Source: Rhizophagus irregularis
Taxonomy: Eukaryota > Glomeromycota > Glomeromycetes > Glomerales > Glomeraceae
Length of the DNA: 64,000 nucleotides
Direction of reading: 5' to 3'
NCBI RefSeq assembly: GCF_026210795.1
Contig: NC_089429.1
Span: 2,356,001 to 2,420,000, forward strand
Below the pieces are notes generated by a model. It did not search any database, was not told where the DNA came from, and worked only from the letters and a program-made list of their open reading frames with translations. Positions 34,287 through 45,602 of the stretch are shown piece by piece. Each line of letters opens with the position of its first letter. The stretch's first letter is position 1. A program made the translations under genes and the position numbers.

Positions 34287-34428
34287 AATGGAGTAACATA
34301 CTCTAGAGTTATATTGGAGTTTAAGCCACAAGCCAAATACTCTACTCTAATGTAGATCACTCTAATTACTCCATATTACTCCATTGTAATACTCTATAAA
34401 GTAATTCTAGAGTGAGTAATACTCTGGA
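34287..34428. mobile_element. Short MITE with CTCTAGA termini
   Basis: About 142 bp with inverted ends (GGAGTAACATACTCTAGAG at left; CTCTAGAGT-type words and TACTCTGGA at right) and many ACTCT/AGAGT words. Flanking direct repeats GAAGATATT (34278-34286) and GAAGATGAT (34429-34437) could be a 9-bp target duplication with two differences. It abuts the start of the deaminase gene. Confidence 0.55.
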
Positions 34429-34437
34429 GAAGATGAT

Positions 34438-35039
34438 CATTGATATGTGTACTTTAATTGTTTTAAATATTCAAATTAATATATTTTACTAATTGTTATT
34501 TGTTATTAAAAAAAAATCAAAATAATCTTAATTTATATTGAAAATGAAAATAATTCTAATACAAATCCATTACTATTTCTGCTAATAGTCAGACCATTAG
34601 TCAAACTGATGATAACCAAATATTAAATAGTAGTAATAATAATAATACTCAAAAATAAATTAAAAGATGTACTCATGTACATCTATAGTTTGTGAATTTT
34701 TTTATAAGAAAATAAATGATTATGAGAAAGTTATTGCAATAGTATGTAGTTTATGTAAAAGTAAATAAAAGCCAGGCAATATAACTGAAACACTTGCAGC
34801 TTATCTATATACTTCTTCATTAATTAATTACATCGTATTTCAGAAATAGACTAATTCACTATTTATTATAAAATTATTACATTACATCTGTTAAAATAAA
34901 TTTAATTAGTATTTTATTTTGATAAAAAGTATACTCATCTAAATAATAAATATAAAAACAATATCTTATTAAAGAGTTTAAAGTTTATTACAACACACTA
35001 AAAAAGATTATAAATATGTAGAAGAGTTAAATAAAAAAA
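34438..35039. other. AT-rich DNA without a gene
   Basis: No open frame, RNA gene or repeat of note. Confidence 0.5.
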
Positions 35040-35345
35040 TTATATATATATTTTTTACATTTTTACATAGAAAAATACTAGAACAATTAGTTTCAGCATT
35101 TTTTTTCCACATTTTGTATGGAAAATGCTGGAACATCAGTTTCAGCTTTTTTTTCACATTTTATAAAATAATGTTAGAATCATTAGTTTCAGCATTTTTT
35201 TTCATATTTTTACATAAAAAATATATTGAAACTGTTTTTTTTTTGCATTTTTACATAGAAAAATGCTGGAACTATTAATTTTGGAAATTTAATATAAAAA
35301 AATGCCAAAACTATCAGTTTTAACTTTTTTTGCAATTTCTAGCAA
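35040..35345. repeat. TTTTTACATAGAAAAATGCTGGAA minisatellite
   Basis: About five units of 50-65 bp containing CATTTTTACATAGAAAAA, GCTGGAAC and ATTAGTTTCAGCATT. Clearly related to the tandem repeat inside the Mutator-like MITE at 10980-11385, but here without its termini. Confidence 0.65.
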
Positions 35346-35693
35346 TTTAATATTAATACTAGTAGATTTATTTAATACATTTACACATTATCAGTCATAA
35401 ATTAAATACTTATCAGTTACTTATTGGTCATCTATTATATATATATATGCTGGTAATATCTTAATGATAATTTTATACTCATCTTTATTTATTATTTATA
35501 ATTCAATCTTACTAGTATTATATTTAAACTGATAGATGCCATATTATTAAAATCTAGAATTGGTAATAACTTGATTAAAGTAATGTTTACCTTAGTATTT
35601 TTTTTTTAATTGATAAAATAATATTTTTTATAATTTATACAATATTTTCTTTTTTTTTTACATAACAAAATAAAAAATACATATAGTATACTA

Positions 35694-35933
35694 TCAATCG
35701 CATCCTATAAATTTTCCTTTGACCATAATAATTTGTTCATTTTCAAAATCTTTAATTTTAGGTTTAATATTTTGATCGGATAAAATAAAGGCTTTGATTT
35801 TTAGATAAATAATTTTAGTTAAATCATTATCTTTAATTCTCATAATACCAGTAATTTCTTCTATAGTAAAGTCTTGTATTAAATATTCAGCAATATTATG
35901 TATATAACAAATCATATTGAATTTTGCAGACAT
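35694..35933 (-). CDS. Small hypothetical protein
   Basis: A 79-codon frame from ATG 35933 (MSAKFNMICYIHNIAEYLIQ) to the stop at 35694, ending NEQIIMVKGKFIGCD. The last strand-like segment (IIMVKGKFIG) is reminiscent of an OB-fold strand, but this is too little for a family call. It is the only frame with protein-like composition in an otherwise empty region. It could be the first exon of a longer gene or a relic. An upstream Met at 35960 would add nine mostly Lys residues from an A-rich run and is less likely. Confidence 0.3.
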   Translation of the reverse strand: MSAKFNMICYIHNIAEYLIQDFTIEEITGIMRIKDNDLTKIIYLKIKAFILSDQNIKPKIKDFENEQIIMVKGKFIGCD

Positions 35934-35960
35934 TTTCTTTTTTTTTTTGCAAATTTGCAA

Positions 35961-38900
35961 ATTTGTAAAATCACAAATTTATTTTATTTTATTTTTTAAG
36001 GTTTATTTAAATTAAATATTTTTTTTCTCAATTCAAAATAATTTTTATTTATTTCATTCATAATGAATTTTTTTTTTCTCAATTTAAAATAAATTGTTTT
36101 TAATTATTTTATATTAATTTTTTTTTCATTTTTTTAAATCTAAAATAATTTTTTTTTACAAAATATTTACAATATCTATTAATTATTATTTTGTTAATAT
36201 ATATAAATTATAATATATATAACACTAATTAATTAATATGAATATAAATAAAATAAATAATAACAAATAAGTCTATTAAATTATTTATATCTTATCTAAG
36301 AAAAATGTTATTAATTATTAATTATTTAATAATTTTTTTTTACATAATATTATATAATAATATATTATTTTTACAAATAAACAATAATTTATGAATACAT
36401 TTTTATAAGTAAAAATAAGGTAATCGTTTCAAATGATGTAATTTCAAATTTTTTTTTGGAAAAATTATTTATCTTAAATTATAAGGGCTAAAATTAATTT
36501 TAAAAATTTTGATCTTGAAATCTAATGATTATAAAAAGATGAAATTATATTTATTTAGATTTCTCTTATTAATGATAATAAAATCTAGTAAATTTAATTG
36601 CCTCTAAAATCTTTGATCGATTAATTGATTATTTTACGATAAGTATGATTGATTAAAATTAATCAATCATATTTAATTGTATTTACTATATTAAATTTTA
36701 AATTTTGTTTAATATATTATAATATCAAAATTTATTATTTATTACATATTATTATTTTATATTATTTAAACAGAAAAAAAAGTAGTTCATTTACAGCTTC
36801 TGGTAAAAAATTTTAATATTAATAGTATCTGCCTACATACTGAAATTAGAATTTTTAAAGATCATTTAAATAGAAATTATCATATAGTTATTGATTGATT
36901 GTATTATTGTATTTTAATTGATTATATATTTGATCAATCATAATTAATTAAATTCTAAATTTTGTGATCGATTAATTGATTGATTAATCAATTATCAATC
37001 ATAATTAAATTTCCTAATATAATTATAACTCTAAATTAATAAATAAAAAGTTATATTAATTTATAAATTTTTAGATTTTATAAGCTATTCTATCACATAA
37101 TATTGTAGAAAATAATTTTATTTCTATTAGATTCTTCTCATTAAAACACATCAAATGGTGGTAATTTTATATTTCTAGGGTTATTCAATAGATAAAAAGA
37201 TATTTCAATTTAAAAAATTCAGCTACTATTTGTTATAATTTGTCAATCATTTACTTTTAAAAAACTATTAATTAAATTGAATTTTTTTTTCCTTAGAAAA
37301 TACTTTAAGGTATTTAAAAGTGTCTTTAATTAAAAAATAAAATTGCAGGCAAATTTGGCTGCAAAATAGTTTAAGAGTTAGATGCAAATTTGGTAAAAAG
37401 GAAAATAGGGCTTTACTCTATAATCTATAATCAAATCAAGTAGGATTAAGATTAAAAATAATCTATGAATTTGTAATTCTAATTATCTATATAATAACAA
37501 AAATTATATTTTACACTGTGATATTCAACACCATAGTCATATGATTTATACATTTTTTTTATTTATTACTCTAATTTTTTATTCCATATTATTAACAATC
37601 TTGTTAAGCTGATGTAATTAATGTAATGATTATATCACTTATTGCTGCAGCTTATACTTCATTTATACTTTTTTAAGTTTTTCAAATTTTTTTATTTTGC
37701 AGAATTTGCAGCATAAAAAAATAATAATAATACTAATTAAACTTTTTTTTGACCATTTTCAAGGGTGTTGAGCAATTTTAATTAGAGCAACTTTTTTAAT
37801 TTAAGACATAGTTTATGCAAAATCGCATACTATAATGTTGAGCACTAGTGGTATGTTTTAGTAAAATTGATAAATAATAATAGAAAAATATAAAATTTTC
37901 AAAGTTTTATTTTTCTAATTTGTCTAGTAAAATTTAATCAAAAAAGAATATACTGGGCAAATATTTTGACGATTATTTAGACACTACTCTATAGCAATTA
38001 TCTTTATTCGTACACTGTATTACATTTTACAAAGTATAAAATCAATATAGAAATCAGTAGCTATTTTCTATACTATGATAATTAATTTGTAATGATAGCC
38101 TTCTTTAATCATTAATAATATATGAATAACATAGCAGATTTTTCAATTTTTGAATAATCATATAATGATTGGCAAATATGATTTTTACTTAAACAACAAT
38201 AAAATTTAAGTAATTTTAAATGATATAATATTAACGTAATTGTTATATAGATATATATTTTATTTGCTGGATATCAAATATATCAGTATATGATAATTGT
38301 ACTAATTTATTTTAATTGTACCATAAAAATTAATAGTAAAGAATAATAAAAAAAATTGATTTTTCAGGTTATGTTTAAATGTATTACAAAGGAATTCAGC
38401 TTTGGAGACAGAATTTGGAAGTTATAAATACAGTCAAACCTTGATATAGCGAATTCTTAATATAGTGAATTTTTCAGATAACTATAATAAATTTCCTCTT
38501 GTTATAACGAATTAACCAATTAAATCTCTTAAAATCTTCACTATAGTCCTATAGCGAAGTTGAGGTCTGGAACCTAAGGTTTGTTATAACAAGGGTTGAC
38601 TGTATTTGAAAACTTCTTATAAAATGAAAATAAGCATAATATGTTTTCTTTTAAATTGTAATAAGCTGAAGAAATAAAGAAATATGAAATCTATTTACAA
38701 CAATGGAAACAGTTATATTTAAAAGTTTGTTTATTACTTAAGTCTTTTAATTTACTATATGTTTATTGAAATTTATGATGAAAGAACCCTTTTAAAGAAG
38801 TTCTTTTCTTTGTATATTTAACAACTTCTTAAAAAACAAATGTTTTGGATTTTATAATAAATTATTTCTCTGTTAGAAACTGAGCTATCTATTATTTTAT

Positions 38901-39929
38901 TTTCTTTGAATAGTAAATGACTCTTTTTTATTTCTTTAAATAAAATACAAAATCTTATAAATAACTTATTGGTAAGAAATTTTATGATATAATATTAGTG
39001 ATATGGTATTATTTTCTCAGTATGTATATCATTGGCTAAACAAATAATTTTACATTTTAAAAGATTAAATCACACTCTAATTTTGGAATCAAGATCTTTT
39101 CAATTGATTCACTACATATAGAAATGTTAAGAATAAATGTGTTGAACGCAATTATTCATCAACTAATGATTCAACCAAAGTAATTTTTAATTTGTTGGAT
39201 AGGTCTTGGTCTATTCTTTAAAGTGAATATAAAAACATCTGCCTAGTTTATATGTAAGTTAAATTATTTGCATTTTTTTTTATAAGAATTATGTTTGATT
39301 TTAATTTTACACAGATGATATATATAAAGTTCTTCATTTTACATCCATATTCAGTAAAATTTTGAATACAAGTATATCAAATTGCTATTTATTAATTTGG
39401 AAAGTTTGAGTTATAATTATTATGTAAAATTTTGAATTCGCCAAACATTTATATAAAAAAAATGTATTGATCACGTTAAATCAATAAGTTGTTACATATA
39501 AAAATTGGTATAATTTAAAATTTAATATAGGACATATATATTGACAGAATTTAAGGATATATTAATATGCCGATTTTTTCAATGTTTCATATCAGAATTG
39601 TATATCACGTGATAAAATCGAAAAAATTCGTGTGATAAAATCGAAAGCCTGCTATGCTTATACGAACAATATTAACAACATTTCTCTTTGTTAATATCAT
39701 AATCCTTTACGTTAATTAGTTAATAATTTTTTATTCCGTATTTCTTGTATTTCGATAATCATTTGAAATCGTATAACAATAGCAAATGTTACACATGATC
39801 CTATCATTGTATGACAACCTACAGCCAACATACAGCAAATATTTTTCTCAAAACTTTTTTTCCCCAATTTCTTTTACTTTTATACTTTTAATATTATAAG
39901 ATAAGCTTTCTTTCATTTTAAAAAAAAAC
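35961..39929. other. Long AT-rich gene desert
   Basis: About 4 kb with no supported gene. At 36590-37010 ATTGATTAATCAATCATATTTAATTG-like words repeat in both orientations. At 37125-37200 lies a third copy of the ATTAGATT...AAATGGTGGTAA block seen at 14470 and 14620. A Tigger-type MITE is listed separately (38431-38602). Confidence 0.5.
38431..38602. mobile_element. Tigger/pogo-type MITE
   Basis: 172 bp with termini CAGTCAAACCTTGATATAGC and the near complement ending GTTATAACAAGGGTTGACTG, flanked by TA (38429-38430 and 38603-38604). The first eight terminal bases equal those of the pogo element at 1514, and the interior has the same ATAACGAAT/ATAGCGAAT words. It is non-coding and so would depend on a pogo transposase such as the one at 1869-3625 or a relative. 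Confidence 0.85.
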
Positions 39930-40778
39930 ATGAGCAAGAGAAGTGACCTTCATTATTATCCTGATGGAGACATTCTTATTATAGTGGATAATACTATCTT
40001 TCGTGCACACAAAATTATATTAAAAATGGCTGCTCCAACCTTATTAAATCATGAACAACAAGGAAATGAAGGAAATGAATTACCTTTCATAAATATACCT
40101 GATATATCCGCATCTGTAATGGACATTGCCCTTTCGATTATTTATCCTCGTTATTTTATAATGCCTACTTGGGAGAATATCGACTCTCTTTTATCTCTTG
40201 CTTCAAATTATGTAATAAACAAAATTTATGTCGCCGGTGTAACTTTTTTATATCATAATTTTAAGAAAAACCCATTGGATGCTTTTTATTTAGCTGACAA
40301 ATATAAGCTTTCATTCTTATTTGAAGAAACTTCAAAGTTGGTTCTTGATCATTTACCTAAATACAAAGAAGATCCAACGTTTCAAAAACTCCCTCTTGAA
40401 ATTCAATCCGCTCTTATTGCTCGTCACATGAGTTATGTTCATTCTCTTGCTGAACTTTCTGTTAACCACTTCCTTTCTACGTATCATCATACATGTAATA
40501 ATCCTTCATTTCATAATAAACAATTGAATCAAGAAATTGAATCACGTGTCTTGTCAATTTTGGATCAACCTAGTAATATCACACCTTCGAAAGTTTGGAC
40601 CATAATGCTTTCACATATTAATATTAATGTATCAGATGGTACAGATTGTAATAGTTATTTTATGAGTGATCATCTTACTAAAAAGTTCAATATAATGTTC
40701 GGTGATTTTAAGTACTTGGAAATTGACAAGGATGAAGAAAACCCTAAATATTACATTTATATTTCAAGGAACAAATAA
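39930..40778 (+). CDS. BTB/POZ domain protein
   Basis: An uninterrupted single-exon gene of 282 codons. The BTB domain (about 8-115) has DGDILIIVDNTIFRAHKIIL, the usual D-x-x-hydrophobic...F-x-x-H-x-x-L start, and YPRYFIMPTWENIDSLLSLA. A BACK-like helical stretch follows (KKNPLDAFYLADKYKLSFLF; about 120-200), then a C-terminal beta-rich domain (about 215-280; SHININVSDGTD, KYLEIDKDEENPKYYIYIS) of the MATH/TLDc-adjacent type not further assigned. The pseudogene at 31752-32623 shares the layout and several phrases and is a paralogue. Such BTB genes are hugely multiplied in Rhizophagus. A role in Cullin-3 substrate choice is an inference from the family. The ATG follows an A-run typical of leaders here. 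Confidence 0.85.
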   Translation: MSKRSDLHYYPDGDILIIVDNTIFRAHKIILKMAAPTLLNHEQQGNEGNELPFINIPDISASVMDIALSIIYPRYFIMPTWENIDSLLSLASNYVINKIYVAGVTFLYHNFKKNPLDAFYLADKYKLSFLFEETSKLVLDHLPKYKEDPTFQKLPLEIQSALIARHMSYVHSLAELSVNHFLSTYHHTCNNPSFHNKQLNQEIESRVLSILDQPSNITPSKVWTIMLSHININVSDGTDCNSYFMSDHLTKKFNIMFGDFKYLEIDKDEENPKYYIYISRNK

Positions 40779-43094
40779 GATGAGTGATTAAATGAGTTGA
40801 TTAGTAATGAAATTCTTCTAAAAAAAAAAAATTAAAATTATTTTGTTTAAATCACTGCGTGTCTGTTGACAAGTGATACAAATTTGACATGGTCATTGAT
40901 TACGCATTAGGAGTTAGGACAATGACATAAATTTACAGGAAGCGGTAACCAGGGGATGTTTAATCATATTCTGGGGTAGGGTAATAATGTTACCGTAATA
41001 TTATCTTCTGACGTCATTTATTAATGTGGAGCTATAGTTCCATTGTAATTAATGATTGTATTTTAACATAATAAAGAAAATAAAGAAAGCTATTGTAAAA
41101 ATGTTGATAGTACCAATTCCATTATTGCATTATTCAAGCCTTTTGTTGGCTCAAAAAGTTATTTAAAAAATCACCAGTCACATGACTTATATGACAGTTC
41201 ATTATCATTATATCATGTGATATTGACTAATTGTCATTTGTTTTATATAACAAAAAAATATAGCCCCGTCATACATATATATCTTTCTGGGAATTCCTTC
41301 TCATTATCTTATAGAAAAATACTGTCAGTACAATGAAGAACTAAATACTATCGCAAAATACCTTTAATTTATCTGAAATCATAGAGAAAGTAAAAAAATG
41401 TAAAATTTATTTAAGGTGACTAAATATTTTAGAAAGATAAAAGTTCCAAAGCAATTAAATCAATCATTTTTGAGAATTGAAGTACCTACAACAAGCTGTG
41501 AGTTATCTTCATTGTATTTTTAAAAATTTGAATATACCTGTTTATTTGACAATACTTAATAGTAATTTGTATATAAATGATTTTGAAGGATCAAATAACC
41601 ATTAAGTAGGTTAGTATTTTGGCTTGAACCTGATCTTTGGAATAATGAAAATTTCATAATGAATTATTCTGAGATAATAAGCTAATCAATTATTATTATC
41701 ATAGTAAAAATTAAATTTAATAAGAATTATCTTTAATAAATAAAATGAAGAAATTGTGACAATAATATTAGAAGAAATTAAAATATTAAACCTAGAACAA
41801 ACTGTAAAACTTCACTGTTCTTAGTATACTGAAAGGTTCATTTTTTAGATATAACATATATTGAATGTAACAAAAGAAACACTTTTCCAAATCTGATATT
41901 GCAAAAAACACTTACTGAATAAAATGAATAATTCAAATTTGAAGCCTATAACTGGACAAAAGTAATCTACAAATGCATCATCAGAAACATTATAAAGGAA
42001 AGACTTATGTGTCTTATTTTCAATAAATTTATCACCTTCTCAAATAAAACATGCATCTTTTATATAGTTCATATTGGCTTATACAATATCATTAATCACT
42101 TTTAAACCATCTTTTAGCCCTTTTGAAATATGTGTACAGATCAGAACCATTAATATGGAAGTGATAACAATTTAATGTTTAGTGATAAAAAATGTTTTTG
42201 AAACTTTTTATTAGCATAGAAAATAGTAAAAAACATACTTAACAAATTATTATAGCAACAATAAGTTGTCTATATATTTTTCTTACTCTTGTATTTAACC
42301 AACTTGAACTTTAACCTTACTTTTTTTAATGTTTAGTAAGTAAGACAAGTAGGAGAATATTTTATATATTATTAACAAAAATGAGTTATAAATGAAGACT
42401 TAATATAATTTTTAAAGGAATTGGAATACCTTTTCCTTTATGTTTGAGATTTTTCAAGAAATGTAATTGAGGATTTGATATGTTAAAGGTATTAAGATTG
42501 CAGCTGAAGTTATTAAAAGACAAATTTATAAAAATCATCTGTAATATTAAAGCATTCTTTACAAATTGCAAAAGTTTACAAAAAAAAGAAAATAATTCCA
42601 TCAATAATTATTATAAAAAAATCCTATTAATATATATAATGGTAAATTTTAGAAGAATTTTTCATAATTTTAAAATTAATACAATCTGTACATGTATATA
42701 TTTAAAGTCTTGGTAGATGTAAGATATGAAAAAAATAATTTAATAATACGAATTAGAATTTTAGAATTTTATACTTTATCAATAAAAATATAAAATTTTA
42801 TTGAAATTTTTTTTTAAAAATTGTATGATCTATATATTACTATTATTGTCTTGCTGATTATAAACAAATTCGTTTTAAAAATCTGAAAAATTTATCTGAT
42901 TCAAGTTATTTAGGAATTTAAGTTATATCAGATCAGATCAGAAATCAAATTACATAAATTTTAATCTAAATATTTATTAAGTTTAATTTTTATATTCAGG
43001 TTAAGTTTAAATACATTATCAAATCCAACCTGATTTGACTCTTTTAGAACACTAAATAGAGATTGTAAGCTTTAATATTTGCATGTATTATTAC
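40779..43094. other. AT-rich region without a recognisable gene
   Basis: 2.3 kb. Open frames are short and of biased composition. Nothing else noted. Confidence 0.5.
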
Positions 43095-43154
43095 TATACT
43101 ATTCAAGAATATAAAGAAACTAAAAGTCTAATAATATGTTGATCGATATTAATA

Positions 43155-43597
43155 TAGGACTGGGAAAACTTATAATAAAGGTCATCGGACAATAGTAAAA
43201 TGATGGTTTTGCCTAAATTAATAAAAATTTTTCTTAAGTAATTAAACTAAAAATCTAACAAATCATACAGAAATGTCTAAAAAATAAAATGAATCATAAA
43301 TTATTCTTTTAATATCAATATTAACTGAGATCATTAAATTTTCCGAAAAAAATTTTATAATAACGCGAACCACTTTTTAAAAAATTTACTAATTATGCGA
43401 ACCACCTTTTGTGTTACACAGAATATATAAAAATTTAAATTGAGTGTATAAATCATGCATTCAACTCTAAACTTAAACAGATAAGTTTAATCCACACATT
43501 TTGGCTTCATTAAAAATTGTATATATAAAAAATTCAATGGATTTTACTAGTGTGCCGGGTACTACAGTGACCTCCATTATAGGTTTTCCCGGTCCTA
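43155..43597. mobile_element. MITE inserted in copy A, 6-bp target duplication
   Basis: 443 bp with imperfect 30-bp inverted ends beginning TAGGACTGGGAAAAC and (right, complement) TAGGACCGGGAAAAC. Direct repeats TTAATA flank it (43149-43154 and 43598-43603). Copy B at 50237-50250 shows the uninterrupted target, TGTTAATATAAAT, so the insertion is proven by an empty site. It has no coding capacity. Confidence 0.8.
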
Positions 43598-43676
43598 TTA
43601 ATATAGTAAATAATTTTTGCAGAATATATATTTATTTAAAGAAATATACCCAGAATTTAAATGGATGAGAAAATAC

Positions 43677-43928
43677 CTTAAATAATACTAATATAACTTA
43701 CAAATAATTTTAAATACCAAATAAAAATATATTTTATGGCATAATTTTATTAATGTTGAAGCTAATAATGTGAATTAGAATCCAATTGTATATAAAATAG
43801 GGATATGTAAGATAATGAAATTTTGAAAATACTTCTATAATATGTAACTTTTGAAAAATTTTAATATAAATTTTAAGAAACTCAAATATGAGTTGTATTA
43901 GTATGATATTATTTAGAATTCTGATAAG
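43677..43928. mobile_element. Second insertion in copy A
   Basis: About 252 bp absent from copy B, which reads directly GAGAGTACGCAAAGAATGC. AATAC occurs on both sides (43672-43676 and 43929-43933) and may be the target duplication. The ends carry only a weak inverted CTTA. Family unknown. Confidence 0.45.
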
Positions 43929-44130
43929 AATACACAAATTATAAAAAGAAAATGAATAATACAAAAGAATATAATAGAGAAAACAAGAAAAGCAAGCAAA
44001 GATTTTTAGTGATATTAAACATGATTATTTTTTAGTTGAAAAAAGTATCTATTAATCAGTTATCTAAATAATTTACCATAATACCACCAATTTTTTAATT
44101 AAAATTTCATTTCATATAACTGGTAATATT

Positions 44131-45396
44131 TAAAGAAATGTAAAAAAAATAATTTTGGAAAGCAAAAAGAAAAACTAAATCTTTTATATAAATATAAATA
44201 GTGATACTAGTGATGAATAATATTAAGTAAATCATATATTAAGGGTAGATTTTTATAAACTAATAGCATTCAAAAAAATTCTTTGATCATATAATCTGTT
44301 TTATTTATTACATCACACTTCTATTTGAGTTTACTGTTTAAATTAATCTAAGAGACTTAGTTTTTTTTTAAGTAGATGAATTATTATATTTTATTTAGTA
44401 CACTTTAAATTTTTCAATTACATATCAATATATAATGCCAATAAAATTTAAAGAATTTTCTGGATGCTATTGAAATAGTTTAGATTTTTGGTTGATTACA
44501 CTAAAATTGATCAGAAGTTTTAGAAGTAAGTCTTTTAATTTTTATAAAATATTATACTTTCTGAATTTGCCATACTATTATTCATAGCAGTATTATAAAA
44601 TTTTCTTTTAATAATTACTTTATAACCTTCTTGTTTATTTATTTTTATGCAATTTCTTTGTTAATCCTTTCTCTTTCCATATATATAGCTTTATAACTTT
44701 TATTTAATATAATGCTATATTATTCTACTGACTATTTTCATTTGCAATATTATAAGCTATTTTATATTGTATACTTTTCTTATATTTTTTTAAAGTTCAA
44801 TGGAATTTAAATTATCATAAAATACAGATTTATTCATAAAAATCTCTATATTTTCAATAATGAAATTTAGTATGCAAAAAGTATTTACATATCCAAAATT
44901 TGTCTTAATTTTGGAATATTATTTGCAGCAAAAACTTTTAGAATCTTTGTGGAAATAATGTTTATAAAGGAATATATGGAGTTCTTTTTCAATTAAGTTA
45001 TAGAATATTTTTACTATAGAAGGCATAATAAATTATGATAATTTTGGCCAACACTATTCCATAATTTTGGTCAAGTTATTGTGATCCAAATTTGATAAAA
45101 AAAGGGATATATAGTAAGTTAAAAAAAAACTGAAAATAATTGCATTTTTAATAGGTATTTTTCTTCAGAAATATTATATATAATTATAGAAAATGGATAT
45201 CTTATTATAGGATTTCAAACAATATTGATACAACAACTTACATGAGAGTTTATCAAAAGTTGCGTATTATAGAGGTATTTTCAGATCGAAGTCATATTTT
45301 TTTTTTGTGGAACAGGTATCGCCAAAAAAGGACATGACCTGCATAGATGACATCACGTGATCGGATGAAATAACGGATTGGAGCCTTCAATCAGTC
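44131..45396. other. AT-rich region without a recognisable gene
   Basis: No supported gene or RNA. Simple AT-rich DNA. Confidence 0.5.
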
Positions 45397-45412
45397 ATCT
45401 GAACTTTACAGA

Positions 45413-45586
45413 TTAACTTTAGCAGTAGCGTAGTTTTACTGTTGGAGTAGTTCTTAATTGGGAGACTAGGTCCTGCCTGCGGGATGTTAAATACATATAA
45501 TAGTTAGTTTTTACTACTTGTAGTTCTTGCTTCTATTAAAAGTTTTTTTTGTAATACTTGTCTACTGAAATAAAAAAAAAAAAAAA
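45413..45586 (+). mobile_element. Short retroposon (SINE) resembling 5S rRNA
   Basis: 174 bp ending in a run of 16 A with one T before it, flanked by 16-bp direct repeats ATCTGAACTTTACAGA (45397-45412) and ATCTGAGCTTTACAGA (45587-45602), one mismatch. A poly-A tail plus a long target duplication is the mark of LINE-driven retroposition. The first 80 bases resemble the internal promoter of 5S rRNA genes: TTTAGCAGTAG near the A box (AAGCTAAGCAGG in vertebrates) and GTTCTTAATTGGGAGACT near the C box (GTACTTGGATGGGAGACC), followed by GCCTGCGGGAT (GCCTGGGAAT). The retroposon call is strong; the 5S origin (SINE3-like) is a by-eye similarity. Confidence 0.7.
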
Positions 45587-45602
45587 ATCTGAGCTTTACA
45601 GA

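Larger units (their letters stand above)
43095..44130. repeat. Diverged copy A of the segment at 50083-50525
   Basis: Blocks CTATTCAAGAATATAAAGAAACT, CGATATTAATATA, TAAATAATTTTTGCAG, ATTTAAAGAAATATA and AGAGAAAACAAGAAAAGCAA (each shortened here) align in order with 50089-50500. Copy A has lost an internal stretch that in copy B encodes the start of a gene, and has received two insertions (43155-43597 and 43677-43928). Most differences from copy B are C to T or G to A in copy A. Confidence 0.75.

Noticed and set aside
43734-43964. Minus-strand Ile-rich 76-codon frame
   Set aside because: Lies mostly in the 252-bp insertion of copy A; AT-driven composition.
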